A stretch of DNA of 64,000 bases from Peteryoungia ipomoeae (GCF_004912165.1 NZ_STGV01000003.1:124001-188000); one strand, 5' to 3'. Shown: positions 1 to 8,516, counted from the stretch's first letter. A program made the numbers and translations. Notes: generated by a model from the letters alone, not told the origin.

Positions 1-480
1 TGCGTACCAGCCAAAGCCGCGCGCAACGCCGATCAGGTAGGATTCGAGCGCGAGAACCGGAAAGCCGAGCGCCAGAACGCCGATCGGCAGCAGGAATGCC
101 GGATCGACCAGATCGGGCAGCACGGTAAGGAATACGAGCGCTGAGACCGCAAGCAGGCCGGAGCCGGTTACCACCGCGCGAAAACCGGTTGCCAGATAGC
201 CTGCAAGGTGGGCGTGTTTCTGGCGCCGTCCATAACGGGGAATGAAGCGGGCAGCGGAATCGTAAAAGCCGAGCACGCCGACCTGGCCTGCGACGCTCAC
301 CCAGGTCCAGAGGATGACATAGACGCCGTAGTCTTCCAGCGCCATCAGGCGGGCCAGAAGGATCTGCAGCGCAAGCCCGACAAAGGCTGCGGCAATGCGC
401 ACGGATATGCTGACAAGCGCGCCGCGCAACGCGGCGTCACCGGCAAGATCAAGCGCCTTGCGCCGCAGTCTTGCGATCAT
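1..480 (-). CDS. Polysaccharide flippase (Wzx/oligosaccharide flippase family), 3' part outside window
   Basis: The gene reads leftwards from an ATG at 480 and is still open at position 1, so 160 N-terminal residues are visible. After a basic start (MIARLRRKALDLAG) come long hydrophobic helices, one with AAFVGLALQILLARLMALED, then a loop with FYDSAARFIPRYGRR and further helices. The pattern fits a multi-pass lipid-linked oligosaccharide flippase of the inner membrane. Its ATG overlaps the TGA of the upstream acyltransferase gene (ATGA), so the two are translationally coupled, which supports a joint role in exopolysaccharide or surface-glycan production. The family call is inference from topology; substrate unknown. 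Confidence 0.7.
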   Translation of the reverse strand, partial: MIARLRRKALDLAGDAALRGALVSISVRIAAAFVGLALQILLARLMALEDYGVYVILWTWVSVAGQVGVLGFYDSAARFIPRYGRRQKHAHLAGYLATGFRAVVTGSGLLAVSALVFLTVLPDLVDPAFLLPIGVLALGFPVLALESYLIGVARGFGWYA

Positions 481-1772
481 GGGACGCAGCACAAAACGAA
501 GCCCATGGTGCTGCCATTGCGCCCCATGAAGCGATTGACGCTATCGAAGAGGGTTCGGACCCGGGCTTTCCAGGCCGGGCCGAAGCCATGGTAGAAAGCG
601 CGCAGGCGCGGGCGAAGCCCGGCCATCCAGTGCTGGCAATAGAGCTGTCCTAAGCTGGTGAAGGGCATGTAGCTGGCCGTGAGCGGAACGCAGGTATTGG
701 TCCAGCTCGACTTGTAGGCCGAAGGATCGCTCAGGAAATCGAAGCGGCTGATACCGGTCTCGATGGCCCAACGCTGTGCGCTTTCCATCTGCACCTTGCC
801 GGGCGAGTATTTCTGATAGGCAAGGTCGATGGCGCCGAGGAAACAATAGTAATCCTGATGGAAGCGCATGCCGAGTTCCATGGCGATGGGGGTACCATCC
901 AGCGTGAGCGCATGCAGATAGACACGTCCGTGATCCTCGCCCTTGACGGCGCCAAGTGTGCGCAGGAAGGCGGCAAAACGCGGATCGAACAGATCGCGGC
1001 CAAGACGGCCTGTTTCCTTCAGCCAGTCCTGCTTCATGGCAATGCAGCGGTCGATATGGGCAGCATAACCCGCGCTGTCCGCAGGCCAGACCTGGTAGTC
1101 GAGCACACCCAGCTTTTCCAGACGGTTGCGACGGCTGTTGCGCTGCAGGCGCTGCTTTTTCGGCAGAGCGCGATGATGTCTTTCCCAGTCGGCAAGACCG
1201 GCAAGATCGAGGATGGAGGAGTGCTGCTGCCTGTCGGGCGTATAGCCCTTGCCATCAAGCATTTGCGCCAGCAGCGAGGACTGCGGCACGTGATCGAGGC
1301 AGATCGCATCGCCGCCACAATGCCTGGCGATCTCATCGCACACCTGGCGGCCCAGATCCGGCCCGAAGCCCTGGGGATCATAAAGCAGTGTCGTATACTG
1401 GTTCATCGGGGCCGTCAGCGGCTCCAAGACGGTGATCGCGGGGCTTGCCCGGCGCATCATCAACGGCCAGATCATCCGGCAGTCCGCCCCCTCCCAGAGG
1501 ATGTAGACCTTGGCGCTTGCGTCAGAGCCCGCCGCATCGGCAAGGAAGATCCTTGCCCAGTTCAAGCACCAGTCGGCACTCTGGAAATAGGTGAAAGGTT
1601 CAGGGCAACGCTCTTCAAGCGCTTTCCAGGTTTCCTCCAGCGCGGCCAGATCGGCAAGGCTATCGCGGCATTCAAGGTCGAATTGGCGCCCCTCAAAGCG
1701 AATGCGCGCGACCGAGAAACGGGGCGCGGTTTCGCCGGGGCGCCGTTCTAGACCTCTGGTCGAAGCATCCAT
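477..1772 (-). CDS. GNAT-fold acyltransferase, CelD/BcsL-like
   Basis: The 431-residue protein has the layout of CelD/BcsL-type GNAT proteins, which rhizobia often carry in polysaccharide loci. The C-terminal half contains the conserved stretch DYYCFLGAIDLAYQKYSPGK followed by FDFLSD, typical of the Acetyltransf_6 domain. A basic patch (KKQRLQRNSRRNR, around residue 215) precedes it. Members are thought to transfer acyl or aminoacyl groups during exopolysaccharide or cellulose synthesis; the substrate here is not visible. The gene is ATGA-coupled to the flippase gene downstream. Family call fairly safe, exact role inferred. Confidence 0.75.
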   Translation of the reverse strand: MDASTRGLERRPGETAPRFSVARIRFEGRQFDLECRDSLADLAALEETWKALEERCPEPFTYFQSADWCLNWARIFLADAAGSDASAKVYILWEGADCRMIWPLMMRRASPAITVLEPLTAPMNQYTTLLYDPQGFGPDLGRQVCDEIARHCGGDAICLDHVPQSSLLAQMLDGKGYTPDRQQHSSILDLAGLADWERHHRALPKKQRLQRNSRRNRLEKLGVLDYQVWPADSAGYAAHIDRCIAMKQDWLKETGRLGRDLFDPRFAAFLRTLGAVKGEDHGRVYLHALTLDGTPIAMELGMRFHQDYYCFLGAIDLAYQKYSPGKVQMESAQRWAIETGISRFDFLSDPSAYKSSWTNTCVPLTASYMPFTSLGQLYCQHWMAGLRPRLRAFYHGFGPAWKARVRTLFDSVNRFMGRNGSTMGFVLCCVP

Positions 1773-1890
1773 GGGATCGGGCTCTCGGGTTGCGCGCTAT
1801 GGGTTCACGCGCCAGTCTAACCACCAAGGGTTAAACCTCCCTTGAGAGGCGAGAGATCGTCGTCAGCGCGGGATCGCAATGCCCTTAAGA

Positions 1891-2898
1891 TCAGTGAAAC
1901 AGCACATCCGTCACGCGCACCTTGCCGACGGCTAGGCCATTCCAGTTGGTCATGCCGTGGTTGGCAAGCGCCATCAGGGCATGCCGCTCTTCGCTGTCCG
2001 CCTCGTAATGGCGGGCAAGAAGGGCTGCAATCATCGCCTCGGCAGCACGGGTGGCACCATCCTCGGCCTTGACCGCAAAGGACAGACCCTTTTCCGGCAG
2101 CAGCGCGCAAAAGACGCCTTCCGCGCCGGTCTTGGCGAAGATCTTGCCCGGCGCCACCTGCATCAGCTTCGTGCAGAAGCGCTTCGTGCCGGCGACATAA
2201 AAGGGTTCAGCCATGCAGGCCGCAATCAACCGGCGGGCGGCAGCCGCACGGATCGGCTCCAGCCCTTTGCCCGTCGCCAGCCTGCCGAACCCGCGGGCGA
2301 GGCCCGTGAGCGGCACGGCGTAGGTCGGGATCGAGCAACCATCCGTGCCGCAGGTATCGCGCGACAGAACGGCGCCGGTGAGATCGCTCATGATGGAGCG
2401 GATCGCCTCCTGCAGCGGGTGATCGTAGCCGGCATAGCCGCGCGGATCCTCGCCGGTGTGCACGCAGGTACAGACGAAGCCGGAATGTTTGCCGGAGCAA
2501 TTGTTGTGCAGCGCGGTCGGCTTTTCGAGGGTGCGTGCCTGGGCGAGCAGCACCTGCTGATGCGAGGACCAGTGCGCACCGCATTCCAGCACGCTTTCGT
2601 TTTGACCTGCCGCTTTCAGCATTGCGGCGGCAACCGCCACATGCTCCGGCTCGCCGGAATGCGAGGCGCAGGCCAGCGCCAGCTCGCGATAGCCAAAACC
2701 GAAGGCGTCGGCCGCGCCGCTTTCCACCAGCGGCAGGGCCTGCATGGCCTTGCAGGCCGAGCGCGGAAAGATCGCAGCATCGACATCGCCCGCCTGGAAA
2801 ACAACGCTGCCATCGGCATCCACCACCACGGCCATGCCGCGATGACGGCTCTCGACGAGTTGACCGCGCGTGACTTCAACCGTGATCGGATTTTCCAT
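1891..2898 (-). CDS. L-asparaginase, Rhizobium etli type (class 3)
   Basis: This 335-residue protein hydrolyses L-asparagine to aspartate and ammonia. It belongs to the asparaginase II family (PF06089), unrelated in sequence to the E. coli enzymes. The residues described for the R. etli enzyme are recognisable: Ser47 and Lys50 in PRSACK, Ser79 in CASHSGE, the metal-site residues Cys134 and Lys137 in NNCSGKH, and Cys188 in CGTDGC, with a Lys-Thr-Gly segment near residue 256 as the likely second lysine. No signal peptide is seen, so it is probably cytoplasmic. It stands alone between convergent or divergent neighbours. The family is common in rhizobia and a few other bacteria. Confidence 0.92.
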   Translation of the reverse strand: MENPITVEVTRGQLVESRHRGMAVVVDADGSVVFQAGDVDAAIFPRSACKAMQALPLVESGAADAFGFGYRELALACASHSGEPEHVAVAAAMLKAAGQNESVLECGAHWSSHQQVLLAQARTLEKPTALHNNCSGKHSGFVCTCVHTGEDPRGYAGYDHPLQEAIRSIMSDLTGAVLSRDTCGTDGCSIPTYAVPLTGLARGFGRLATGKGLEPIRAAAARRLIAACMAEPFYVAGTKRFCTKLMQVAPGKIFAKTGAEGVFCALLPEKGLSFAVKAEDGATRAAEAMIAALLARHYEADSEERHALMALANHGMTNWNGLAVGKVRVTDVLFH

Positions 2899-2942
2899 GC
2901 CCTGCCCCAGAAATGTGTGATTTTGCCCATACCTAACCCGAG

Positions 2943-3704
2943 TTGCTCACCTTTCGCGAGACCCCCGAGTTGAAAATTGTCCTTCGCCTTCTGGCCGTCA
3001 TCATTGCCGTCTTCATTCTGCCGACCCTGGTGTCTGCAGGCCTCTGGGTGACCAAGGACCGGCCAACCCGATGGAACGAGGCAAATTGGGGTTCATCCGG
3101 CCTGCTGCCAGAGGCTGAAGAGAGCGAGGACGCGGCGATCTACGTGTTCTCCGCCATGACCGGCGGCCTGAAAGGTGCCATCGCCAGCCATGCCTGGATC
3201 GTCACCAAGGAGAAAGGCGGCGACTACCAGCGCTATGACAAGGTGGGCTGGGGATCGCCGATCCGCCGCAACCATCGTGCGCCCGACGCCTTCTGGTATT
3301 CCAACCCGCCGCGGCTGGTTGTCGAGATCAAGGGCCAGCAGGCCGAGCGGCTGATCCCCAAGGTGGAAGCGGCGATCAAGGCCTATCCTTACGGCCAGCC
3401 GGGCGGCTACCGGATCTACCCGGGACCGAACTCCAACACCTTCGTTGCGCATGTGCTGCGCGACGTGCCCGAACTCGGCGCCGTCTTGCCGCCGGATGCC
3501 GTGGGACGCGACTATCTGCCGAATGGCGGTTTCTATGCGCTGGATGAAGATGGCCGCGACCTGCACTTAAGCCTGGGCGGCTTTGCCGGAGTGTCGATCG
3601 GCGCGCGCAGCGGCCTGGAAGTGAATTTCCTTGGACTGGTGGCCGGGATCGACATTGCCCGACCCGCGCTCAAGGTGCCGGGCTTCGGCGCCGTCGGGTT
3701 TTAA
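2943..3704 (+). CDS. DUF3750 family membrane-anchored protein
   Basis: The protein of up to 253 residues has one N-terminal hydrophobic segment (KIVLRLLAVIIAVFILPTLV), then a periplasmic domain with HAWIVTKEKGG, YPYGQPGGYRIYPGPNSNTF and a GGFYALDEDG region typical of DUF3750. Function is unknown. The start is uncertain: the first possible codon is TTG at 2943 and another TTG lies at 2970, just before the hydrophobic segment; I see no ATG with a good ribosome site. It converges with the small minus-strand unit at 3.7-3.95 kb. Confidence 0.75.
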   Translation: MLTFRETPELKIVLRLLAVIIAVFILPTLVSAGLWVTKDRPTRWNEANWGSSGLLPEAEESEDAAIYVFSAMTGGLKGAIASHAWIVTKEKGGDYQRYDKVGWGSPIRRNHRAPDAFWYSNPPRLVVEIKGQQAERLIPKVEAAIKAYPYGQPGGYRIYPGPNSNTFVAHVLRDVPELGAVLPPDAVGRDYLPNGGFYALDEDGRDLHLSLGGFAGVSIGARSGLEVNFLGLVAGIDIARPALKVPGFGAVGF

Positions 3705-3730
3705 CAACGAACGCTACACCCGGAATCAAA

Positions 3731-3753
3731 AGAGCCACCCGCGAGGGTGGCTC
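3731..3753 (-). terminator. Rho-independent terminator of the small minus-strand unit
   Basis: The inverted repeat GAGCCACCC-GCGA-GGGTGGCTC has 9-bp perfect arms. On the minus strand it is followed by TTTTGATT, so it terminates leftward transcription. The plus-strand side lacks a T run, so it serves the DUF3750 gene less well. Confidence 0.7.
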
Positions 3754-3813
3754 CCATGAGTTCTGGTCCTAGTGGGGACCCGGAAACCTTGCGGCATCCG
3801 AAGGAAGGCTGGA

Positions 3814-3888
3814 TCAGACCGAGGGCTGCCCCGTCAAAACCACACCCTTTCCAAAGTCACCTACGCAGACCGAAATCTCATTAGACAT
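3814..3888 (-). CDS. Possible 24-residue small protein or leader peptide
   Basis: An ATG at 3888 follows a strong purine-rich ribosome site (AAAGGAAGGTGATCCA just upstream) and opens 24 codons ending in TGA. The peptide begins MSNEISVCVGDFGKG and has no hydrophobic segment. It lies between a plausible promoter (3926-3954) and a strong terminator (3731-3753), so promoter, ribosome site, ORF and terminator form one transcript of about 190 nt. I do not recognise the peptide. It could be a real small protein, or the RNA could act as a small regulatory RNA with incidental coding. Only the signals are seen; expression is inferred. Confidence 0.4.
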   Translation of the reverse strand: MSNEISVCVGDFGKGVVLTGQPSV

Positions 3889-3925
3889 TGGATCACCTTC
3901 CTTTCGTTACGTTGCCGATGATTGA

Positions 3926-3954
3926 AAGGTAGGGTGGCGAAAGAGATTCGACAA
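3926..3954 (-). promoter_or_regulatory. Candidate sigma70-type promoter for the small unit
   Basis: On the minus strand TTGTCG (3954-3949) and TACCTT (3931-3926) are separated by exactly 17 bp, fitting the alphaproteobacterial housekeeping pattern. The ribosome site of the 24-codon ORF begins about 25 bp downstream. Confidence 0.4.
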
Positions 3955-4080
3955 GGCACGTTGTGTGACTGTTTGTGCAGATAATTGTGTTGCATCGCGG
4001 CAGGTTTCGTTCACAATTCGCGCGCCGGTGATTGAGGGTGCGGTTGCAGATTCTGGCAGTCCGTAATGAGAGGTCACCAA

Positions 4081-4500
4081 ATGCTCTATGTCGGCACCAC
4101 CGATCAGGATGAGGTTGCCAGAGTGCGTCGCCGGATCGAGGAACGTGGACTGGCATCCCACATGAACGACACCAAATGGCGGGCGCTTTGCTCGGCCATT
4201 GTCGAGGAGCTTCCCTTCCCTCCCGCCTATCAGAGAAAGCTTGTGCTTTCGGACAACCCGGAACCAGCGGTTTTTGATGCCGCTCCCTGGTACTGTGGTG
4301 ACTGGGCAGCGTCGCCGGAAGCCTCTCTCGGTATCTGCATCGAATGGCTGAAAGTGGCGCCGAGGCGAAGCGTGAGCGTCGGTCAGCTACTGCCTCCCCG
4401 TCTCGAGGACTGTTCTGTACCGCTTGTTGCCATTCTCAGACGCCTGCATATTCCGTTTAGGGAAGAGGACGGCTTTCTGATCATCCTCGGTCATGGCTGA
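4081..4500 (+). CDS. Conserved hypothetical protein, possibly DUF6678-like
   Basis: I chose the ATG at 4081 because GAGAGG lies 7-8 bases before it; an in-frame ATG at 4066 has no such site. The 139-residue product has no signal peptide or membrane segment. It contains SHMNDTKWRALCSAIVEELP and WYCGDWAAS; the first resembles, from memory, the DUF6678 family, but that link is unverified. The gene stands alone, and the next gene on the right converges with it. No function can be given. Confidence 0.6.
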   Translation: MLYVGTTDQDEVARVRRRIEERGLASHMNDTKWRALCSAIVEELPFPPAYQRKLVLSDNPEPAVFDAAPWYCGDWAASPEASLGICIEWLKVAPRRSVSVGQLLPPRLEDCSVPLVAILRRLHIPFREEDGFLIILGHG

Positions 4501-4522
4501 AACAGGGGACCATTCCCCCTAT

Positions 4523-4876
4523 TCAAGTCAACGCCTGACCAAACCTGATCGACAAATAGACGCCGGCCACCGCCGCGAAGACAAGCGCTGCAGGAAAAAG
4601 GCTTGGCGTAACCGCGAAACGGCGGCGGGCGTAGAGAAAACTTGTCAGCGGCAAACCGGCCATGGCCAGGATCGCAAAGATATTGAAAACGGAAAACGGC
4701 CCCCTGATTTCCGCTGCCAACTCTACCAGGACAAGCAACCAGCCGGACACCAGAAGAATGCCGCAGCCTCCCGCCACCATGGCGAGCAGAATGCCGTAGT
4801 TCGCGGCAAGGCGACGCAATTCCGCTATCATCAGGGCGAAAGAAATTAGCGTCGTCATGAAAAATGTGGGCCACAT
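4523..4876 (-). CDS. Hypothetical inner-membrane protein with three to four helices
   Basis: The 117-residue product is almost entirely hydrophobic: segments around residues 1-18, 28-50, 62-82 and 92-110 are likely membrane helices, separated by short charged loops (AELRRLAAN, YARRRFAVT). Starts are possible at 4876 and at the in-frame ATG 4858 (MTTLISFALM). It converges with the gene at 4081-4500. The family was not recognised. Confidence 0.55.
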   Translation of the reverse strand: MWPTFFMTTLISFALMIAELRRLAANYGILLAMVAGGCGILLVSGWLLVLVELAAEIRGPFSVFNIFAILAMAGLPLTSFLYARRRFAVTPSLFPAALVFAAVAGVYLSIRFGQALT

Positions 4877-5027
4877 GCGCGGCAGACTACATTTTTGGGG
4901 TGCAATGGCAAATGCTGGACGGAATGGCCGCCGACGCTTCGGTGACGGCCCCCAGCATCCTCAGAGGAAAGCCGACCCCCGCGAGAGGACCGGCCCTTGT
5001 TGCTTTGCCTCGTCGGTGGCTGATGGC

Positions 5028-5399
5028 TTACGCCACCGCCTCTTCACGCACGTCATCCATCAACAGGTGGACCACGATATACTTGACGGTGAAGGGCGCG
5101 CCGCTGCCGGATAAACGCTCTTCCGTGCCACCATCGGCGGGGTGCCAGGCGTGGTAATGGGGATTGTTGACGATGAGTGTCACGGCCTTTCCGGCATATT
5201 TGCCGTCCAGCCGGTAACGCGCATCGGCAAGCGGCCAGATGCGCTGGTACTCGGCCTCGGTGAGGCGCAGACGAAGGGCTGCCCTTCGGGTCGCACCCGC
5301 CGGATGGTCGCCTCCCCGGTCGGAGACCGGTATCTCGAGCATCACCTCTTCGGCGCCTTCAAGGATCGGCTTCAGTTCTTCCGGCCACATGCGTCTCAT
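5028..5399 (-). CDS. Conserved hypothetical protein, 123 residues
   Basis: The ATG at 5399 is preceded by GGGAGGA, a good ribosome site. The soluble product holds EELKPILEGAEEVMLEIPVSD and a central AEYQRIWPLADARYRLDGKY with a histidine-rich NNPHYHAWHP near residue 80. No known catalytic motif is recognised. It reads away from the plus-strand gene at 5585 on its upstream side. Function unknown. Confidence 0.6.
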   Translation of the reverse strand: MRRMWPEELKPILEGAEEVMLEIPVSDRGGDHPAGATRRAALRLRLTEAEYQRIWPLADARYRLDGKYAGKAVTLIVNNPHYHAWHPADGGTEERLSGSGAPFTVKYIVVHLLMDDVREEAVA

Positions 5400-5584
5400 G
5401 GAAAAATCCTCCCGTGTTTCGGCTCCTCAACCGTTTGTGAAGGTAGCGTGACATCAGCCGATACGCAAATGCCCATGAGAGGCGCGAACGTTGCAAGGCT
5501 TTGAATGCCGCCTGCCTGCATTCGTGGTTGACCGCACCACTGCTGGCGGTGACACTTCCTTTCAAAGAAAAGCAGGAGGAGCCC

Positions 5585-5890
5585 ATGGACGAGATCAACC
5601 GCTGGCGAAACATGCGCACGGCGCCGAGAGACGGCAGCCGCATTCTGGTGACCATTCGCGCTTCCGAACAGGGGCCGGGTGCTGTCGATCTCGTCTACTG
5701 GTCGAATGGCGACCGCTTTGGCCGTGAGGCCTGGCGCTCCTCGGATTCCACGCCGGGCCTGATTGTCGAATATGCCGAACCGGAGCTCAAATGCTGGATG
5801 CCTTTGCCGGGGGTCAACATGGATGCGACGGTGCGGCCGTCCGCCTGGGAGGGCGAGGACGAGCGGGAGCTGGACGGCTCGGGGATCTGA
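5585..5890 (+). CDS. Small conserved hypothetical protein, 101 residues
   Basis: An AGGAGG just before the ATG at 5585 fixes the start; an upstream in-frame ATG at 5501 lacks such a site. The product begins MDEINRWRNMRTAPRDGSRI and carries DLVYWSNGDRFGREAW and ECWMPLP-like segments (LKCWMPLPG). The TAPRDG and W-MPLP pattern resembles short DUF551-like proteins of phages and rhizobia, but this is a weak resemblance. No membrane segments. Confidence 0.6.
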   Translation: MDEINRWRNMRTAPRDGSRILVTIRASEQGPGAVDLVYWSNGDRFGREAWRSSDSTPGLIVEYAEPELKCWMPLPGVNMDATVRPSAWEGEDERELDGSGI

Positions 5891-5990
5891 GGGCACGCGG
5901 ACCTTCGGCAAAGGGGCGCCCGCCGGCTTGTGCCGCGCGCCACCTTCGCAGTTCAGGTCCTCCAATACACGCAGAGATATAGGAGATAAA

Positions 5991-6371
5991 ATGTTTACGC
6001 ATATCATGATTGGCAGCAACGACCTGACGCGGTCAAAGCGCTTCTACGACGCGACTTTCGAGGCCTTGGGCGCTGAGTGCGGCGAGACGGATCCGCGCGG
6101 CAGGCTCATCTACACCCATAAAGGCGGTCGCCTGATGATCACCACCCCGATCGATGGCCATCCGGCGACGGCGGCCAATGGAGGTACAATCGGCATACAG
6201 GCGGAAAGCCCTGAGCACGTGCGCGCCTGGCACGCGGCAGGAACAGCACATGGAGGCACCTCCATCGAAACCCCGCCATCAGAGCGGCCGAATGGACAAT
6301 TCGTCGCCTATATGCGTGACCCGGATGGAAACAAGCTGACGGTGCGATCAATGCCCTCCAGCCAGGGATAA
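5991..6371 (+). CDS. VOC family (glyoxalase/dioxygenase fold) protein
   Basis: The ATG at 5991 follows AGGAGATAAA, an excellent ribosome site, giving 126 residues. The start FTHIMIGSNDLTRSKRFYDA and the end YMRDPDGNKLTV are the two hallmark ends of vicinal-oxygen-chelate proteins. His4 and the region near residue 115 match usual metal-ligand positions, although the last conserved glutamate is not obvious. Small VOC proteins act in methylglyoxal detoxification, antibiotic resistance or dioxygenation; the substrate cannot be told. It reads towards the converging protease gene at 6397. Confidence 0.85.
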   Translation: MFTHIMIGSNDLTRSKRFYDATFEALGAECGETDPRGRLIYTHKGGRLMITTPIDGHPATAANGGTIGIQAESPEHVRAWHAAGTAHGGTSIETPPSERPNGQFVAYMRDPDGNKLTVRSMPSSQG

Positions 6372-6396
6372 GCGGCGAGCAATCCCTGCGGGCAGG

Positions 6397-7200
6397 CTAT
6401 TTCCGAGCCGCCTGCTTTGCCGTTGCCACCGGTTCCGTCACCAGTTTGAACGCCTTCATCTCCTCCGGCGTCAGATAATAGAGCCGGTCCGGCGGCGTTT
6501 CGAGGGCGTGGAGCCAGAGGCCGTTGCCGATGCCCATCTCTTCCAGATGCCGTGCAATGCGCGCCGTCGTGCTCTGGGCGCTCGACATGGCGCGTTCCGG
6601 CGAGGGGCGCTGTTCTCCGGCGTTGAACACCTGGTGGACGCCGATGATGGCGTTCTCTTCCGCTTCGCGCGCGACGCCGCCGGCGAAGATCAGCGGACAG
6701 GAAGAGGCGCAGAGCGCCTTGGCGGCGACGTGCGTGTTGACGCCCTTGTCGCGGATCAGCTTCGACATGGCGAGCGCATCCGCAACCGACCCACCTGGCG
6801 AGTTGAGCGAGACCGATTTGACATATTCGCCGCGCGCCTCGATTTCCTTGGCGAAACGATCGGCAGCCCCGAGATCGATGGAGCCTTCGGCCTTCATGAC
6901 GCCGCCGGGCAGGAGTTCGAAGCGCATGGGCTGGCGAAGCACATCCGGCGATGTCTCCGGGTCCACCGGCGGCGCATTGGGAACGCCATCGGTCAACGCG
7001 GGCGGCAGAACCGGCGCGTCCGTCGTCATCGGGTCGTGGCCCGGCAGATCTGCGGTTTGAAGGCTCAACTCGCGCAGATCGATGATGAGGAAGGCGCTGG
7101 CTGCGGCCAGAAGCCCGAAGAAGGCGCCGCGCATCAGAAGGCCGTCATCGGCGCTGAGAACCGCGTGTTTCAGCCGCGAGGCCAGTGTTGCCGGGCTCAC
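6397..7200 (-). CDS. Membrane-anchored ClpP-class (crotonase-fold) protease-like protein
   Basis: The 267-residue protein has one N-terminal membrane segment (about 24-41), a proline-rich linker (60-92) and a ClpP/SppA-like domain. Residues 133-137 (NSPGG) match the oxyanion region, Ser166/Ser167 in CASSC sit where ClpP-class enzymes carry the nucleophile, and His189 in IGVHQVF corresponds to the active-site histidine. This resembles the COG3904 group of predicted periplasmic proteins. Its start overlaps the stop of the upstream membrane-protein gene by 4 bases, so the two are coupled. Proteolysis is inferred from motifs; the target is unknown. Confidence 0.75.
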   Translation of the reverse strand: MSPATLASRLKHAVLSADDGLLMRGAFFGLLAAASAFLIIDLRELSLQTADLPGHDPMTTDAPVLPPALTDGVPNAPPVDPETSPDVLRQPMRFELLPGGVMKAEGSIDLGAADRFAKEIEARGEYVKSVSLNSPGGSVADALAMSKLIRDKGVNTHVAAKALCASSCPLIFAGGVAREAEENAIIGVHQVFNAGEQRPSPERAMSSAQSTTARIARHLEEMGIGNGLWLHALETPPDRLYYLTPEEMKAFKLVTEPVATAKQAARK

Positions 7201-8516
7201 GCGGGCGGCCCCTTGCGCGGCGTCTTGGTGATCATGTCGAGGCTGGTGATGTTGGTATCGCCCCGATCGCGCTCCTCGTCGGGCTCACCGCTGCGCTCTG
7301 CCGCCTGCACGGCCCGTTCCGCATCAACCCCATGCCGGCCAAGGGCGCGCTGCACCTCCAGCGCCTCCAGAAGTTCGGCAGCGGTGATGCGTTCGGCAAA
7401 TGGCAGCCGCTCTTCCTGACGGCGGATCGCGCCATGCACGATGGCGAGGATGAAAACGAGAACGGCGGGCAGGAGATCGATGGAGATGGCGCCGGCCCAG
7501 GCGGGGATGAAATCTGCGGCATAACGCAGGACCGCTTCCGCAGACGACAGGGGCACGAAGCGGCGGTCCGCCACCGGTTCGCGCGCCAGGATATCGTCTG
7601 CCGCCTGCGACAGCACCTGCGACTGCGCCGTGACCGAGGCGCGGATCGTCTGCATCACCTGATCCTGGCGGTTGGCGAGATCAGCTGCCCTGCCATCGGC
7701 AACCGGGGCGATGAAGCCGAGGGAGAGATCTTCCGCCGCCCGCTTGACGGAGGGGGCGATGGAGGTCTGTTCGAGCGAGGTGATCACGCCAGACAGCGCC
7801 ACGACTTCGGCGGAAAAATCATCGCTGCGCGGGGCAACCGCGCCGGGCGCCGAGACGAGCTTGCGCATGGTTTCCAGATGCGCGCGGCCCTGATCGAACA
7901 GCGTTGTCACCCGCTCGCGCGATGCCGTGATGCCGGTTTCCAGCTCGTTGAGCTGCGAGGACATCTGCGACAGGAGCTGAACGACGCTGCCTGAGCCTGT
8001 CGTGCCCGTCAGCGCTCCATTCTGCCGCTCGTCCTCGGCAAGCCGGGCAAAACGTTCCGAGGTGCGCTGGATATCCGGGAGCAGGCTTTGCGCGGCAAGC
8101 GCGTTCTGGTGCGCCTGGTCGAGGTCGGCGGTGTAATCCTCGACCGTTTCGGCAAGGTGCTGTTCAAGGGCTGCCGAGCCTGCAAGCGCTGCCGCATTGA
8201 GCCAGCTCGACATGGCGATGATCATGGCACAGCCAAGCGCCATCACGCCGATCATCGCGCCACGGGCAGCCGTGCTGGTCACGTGCGGATAAAAGCGGGC
8301 CATGTAGGACCAGAAGGCGTAGATCGCGACCGAGACGGACGCCGAGTAGATGATTGCGGCGAAGAAGACAGCGGTGGCGGAACCATCCAGCAGGCTGCGA
8401 ACGCCGAGATAGGTGTAAACCCCGGAGGCAAGCGCCAGAACGGCCAGCGCAAAGCGGGTCATGGTTTCGACGGCCAGGACGCCATCCTGCAAACGATGCG
8501 ATGCGCCAAGCGCCAT
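7197..8516 (-). CDS. Coiled-coil membrane protein coupled to the ClpP-class protein
   Basis: The 439-residue product has helices near residues 20-38, 48-70 and 84-104, a long polar alpha-helical region (about 115-335) rich in A, Q, E and R, and another membrane segment near 340-362 (ISIDLLPAVLVFILAIVHGA), ending in a charged tail. The layout suggests a membrane scaffold or sensor. GGAGG precedes the ATG at 8516. It overlaps the protease-like gene by 4 bases, so the pair probably works together, for example as protease and adaptor. No family was recognised. Confidence 0.65.
   Translation of the reverse strand: MALGASHRLQDGVLAVETMTRFALAVLALASGVYTYLGVRSLLDGSATAVFFAAIIYSASVSVAIYAFWSYMARFYPHVTSTAARGAMIGVMALGCAMIIAMSSWLNAAALAGSAALEQHLAETVEDYTADLDQAHQNALAAQSLLPDIQRTSERFARLAEDERQNGALTGTTGSGSVVQLLSQMSSQLNELETGITASRERVTTLFDQGRAHLETMRKLVSAPGAVAPRSDDFSAEVVALSGVITSLEQTSIAPSVKRAAEDLSLGFIAPVADGRAADLANRQDQVMQTIRASVTAQSQVLSQAADDILAREPVADRRFVPLSSAEAVLRYAADFIPAWAGAISIDLLPAVLVFILAIVHGAIRRQEERLPFAERITAAELLEALEVQRALGRHGVDAERAVQAAERSGEPDEERDRGDTNITSLDMITKTPRKGPPA

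Noticed and set aside
858..1751. Long plus-strand open frame opposite the CelD-like gene
   Set aside because: It is antisense to a well-supported gene, has no recognisable domain, and such frames are common opposite GC-rich genes.
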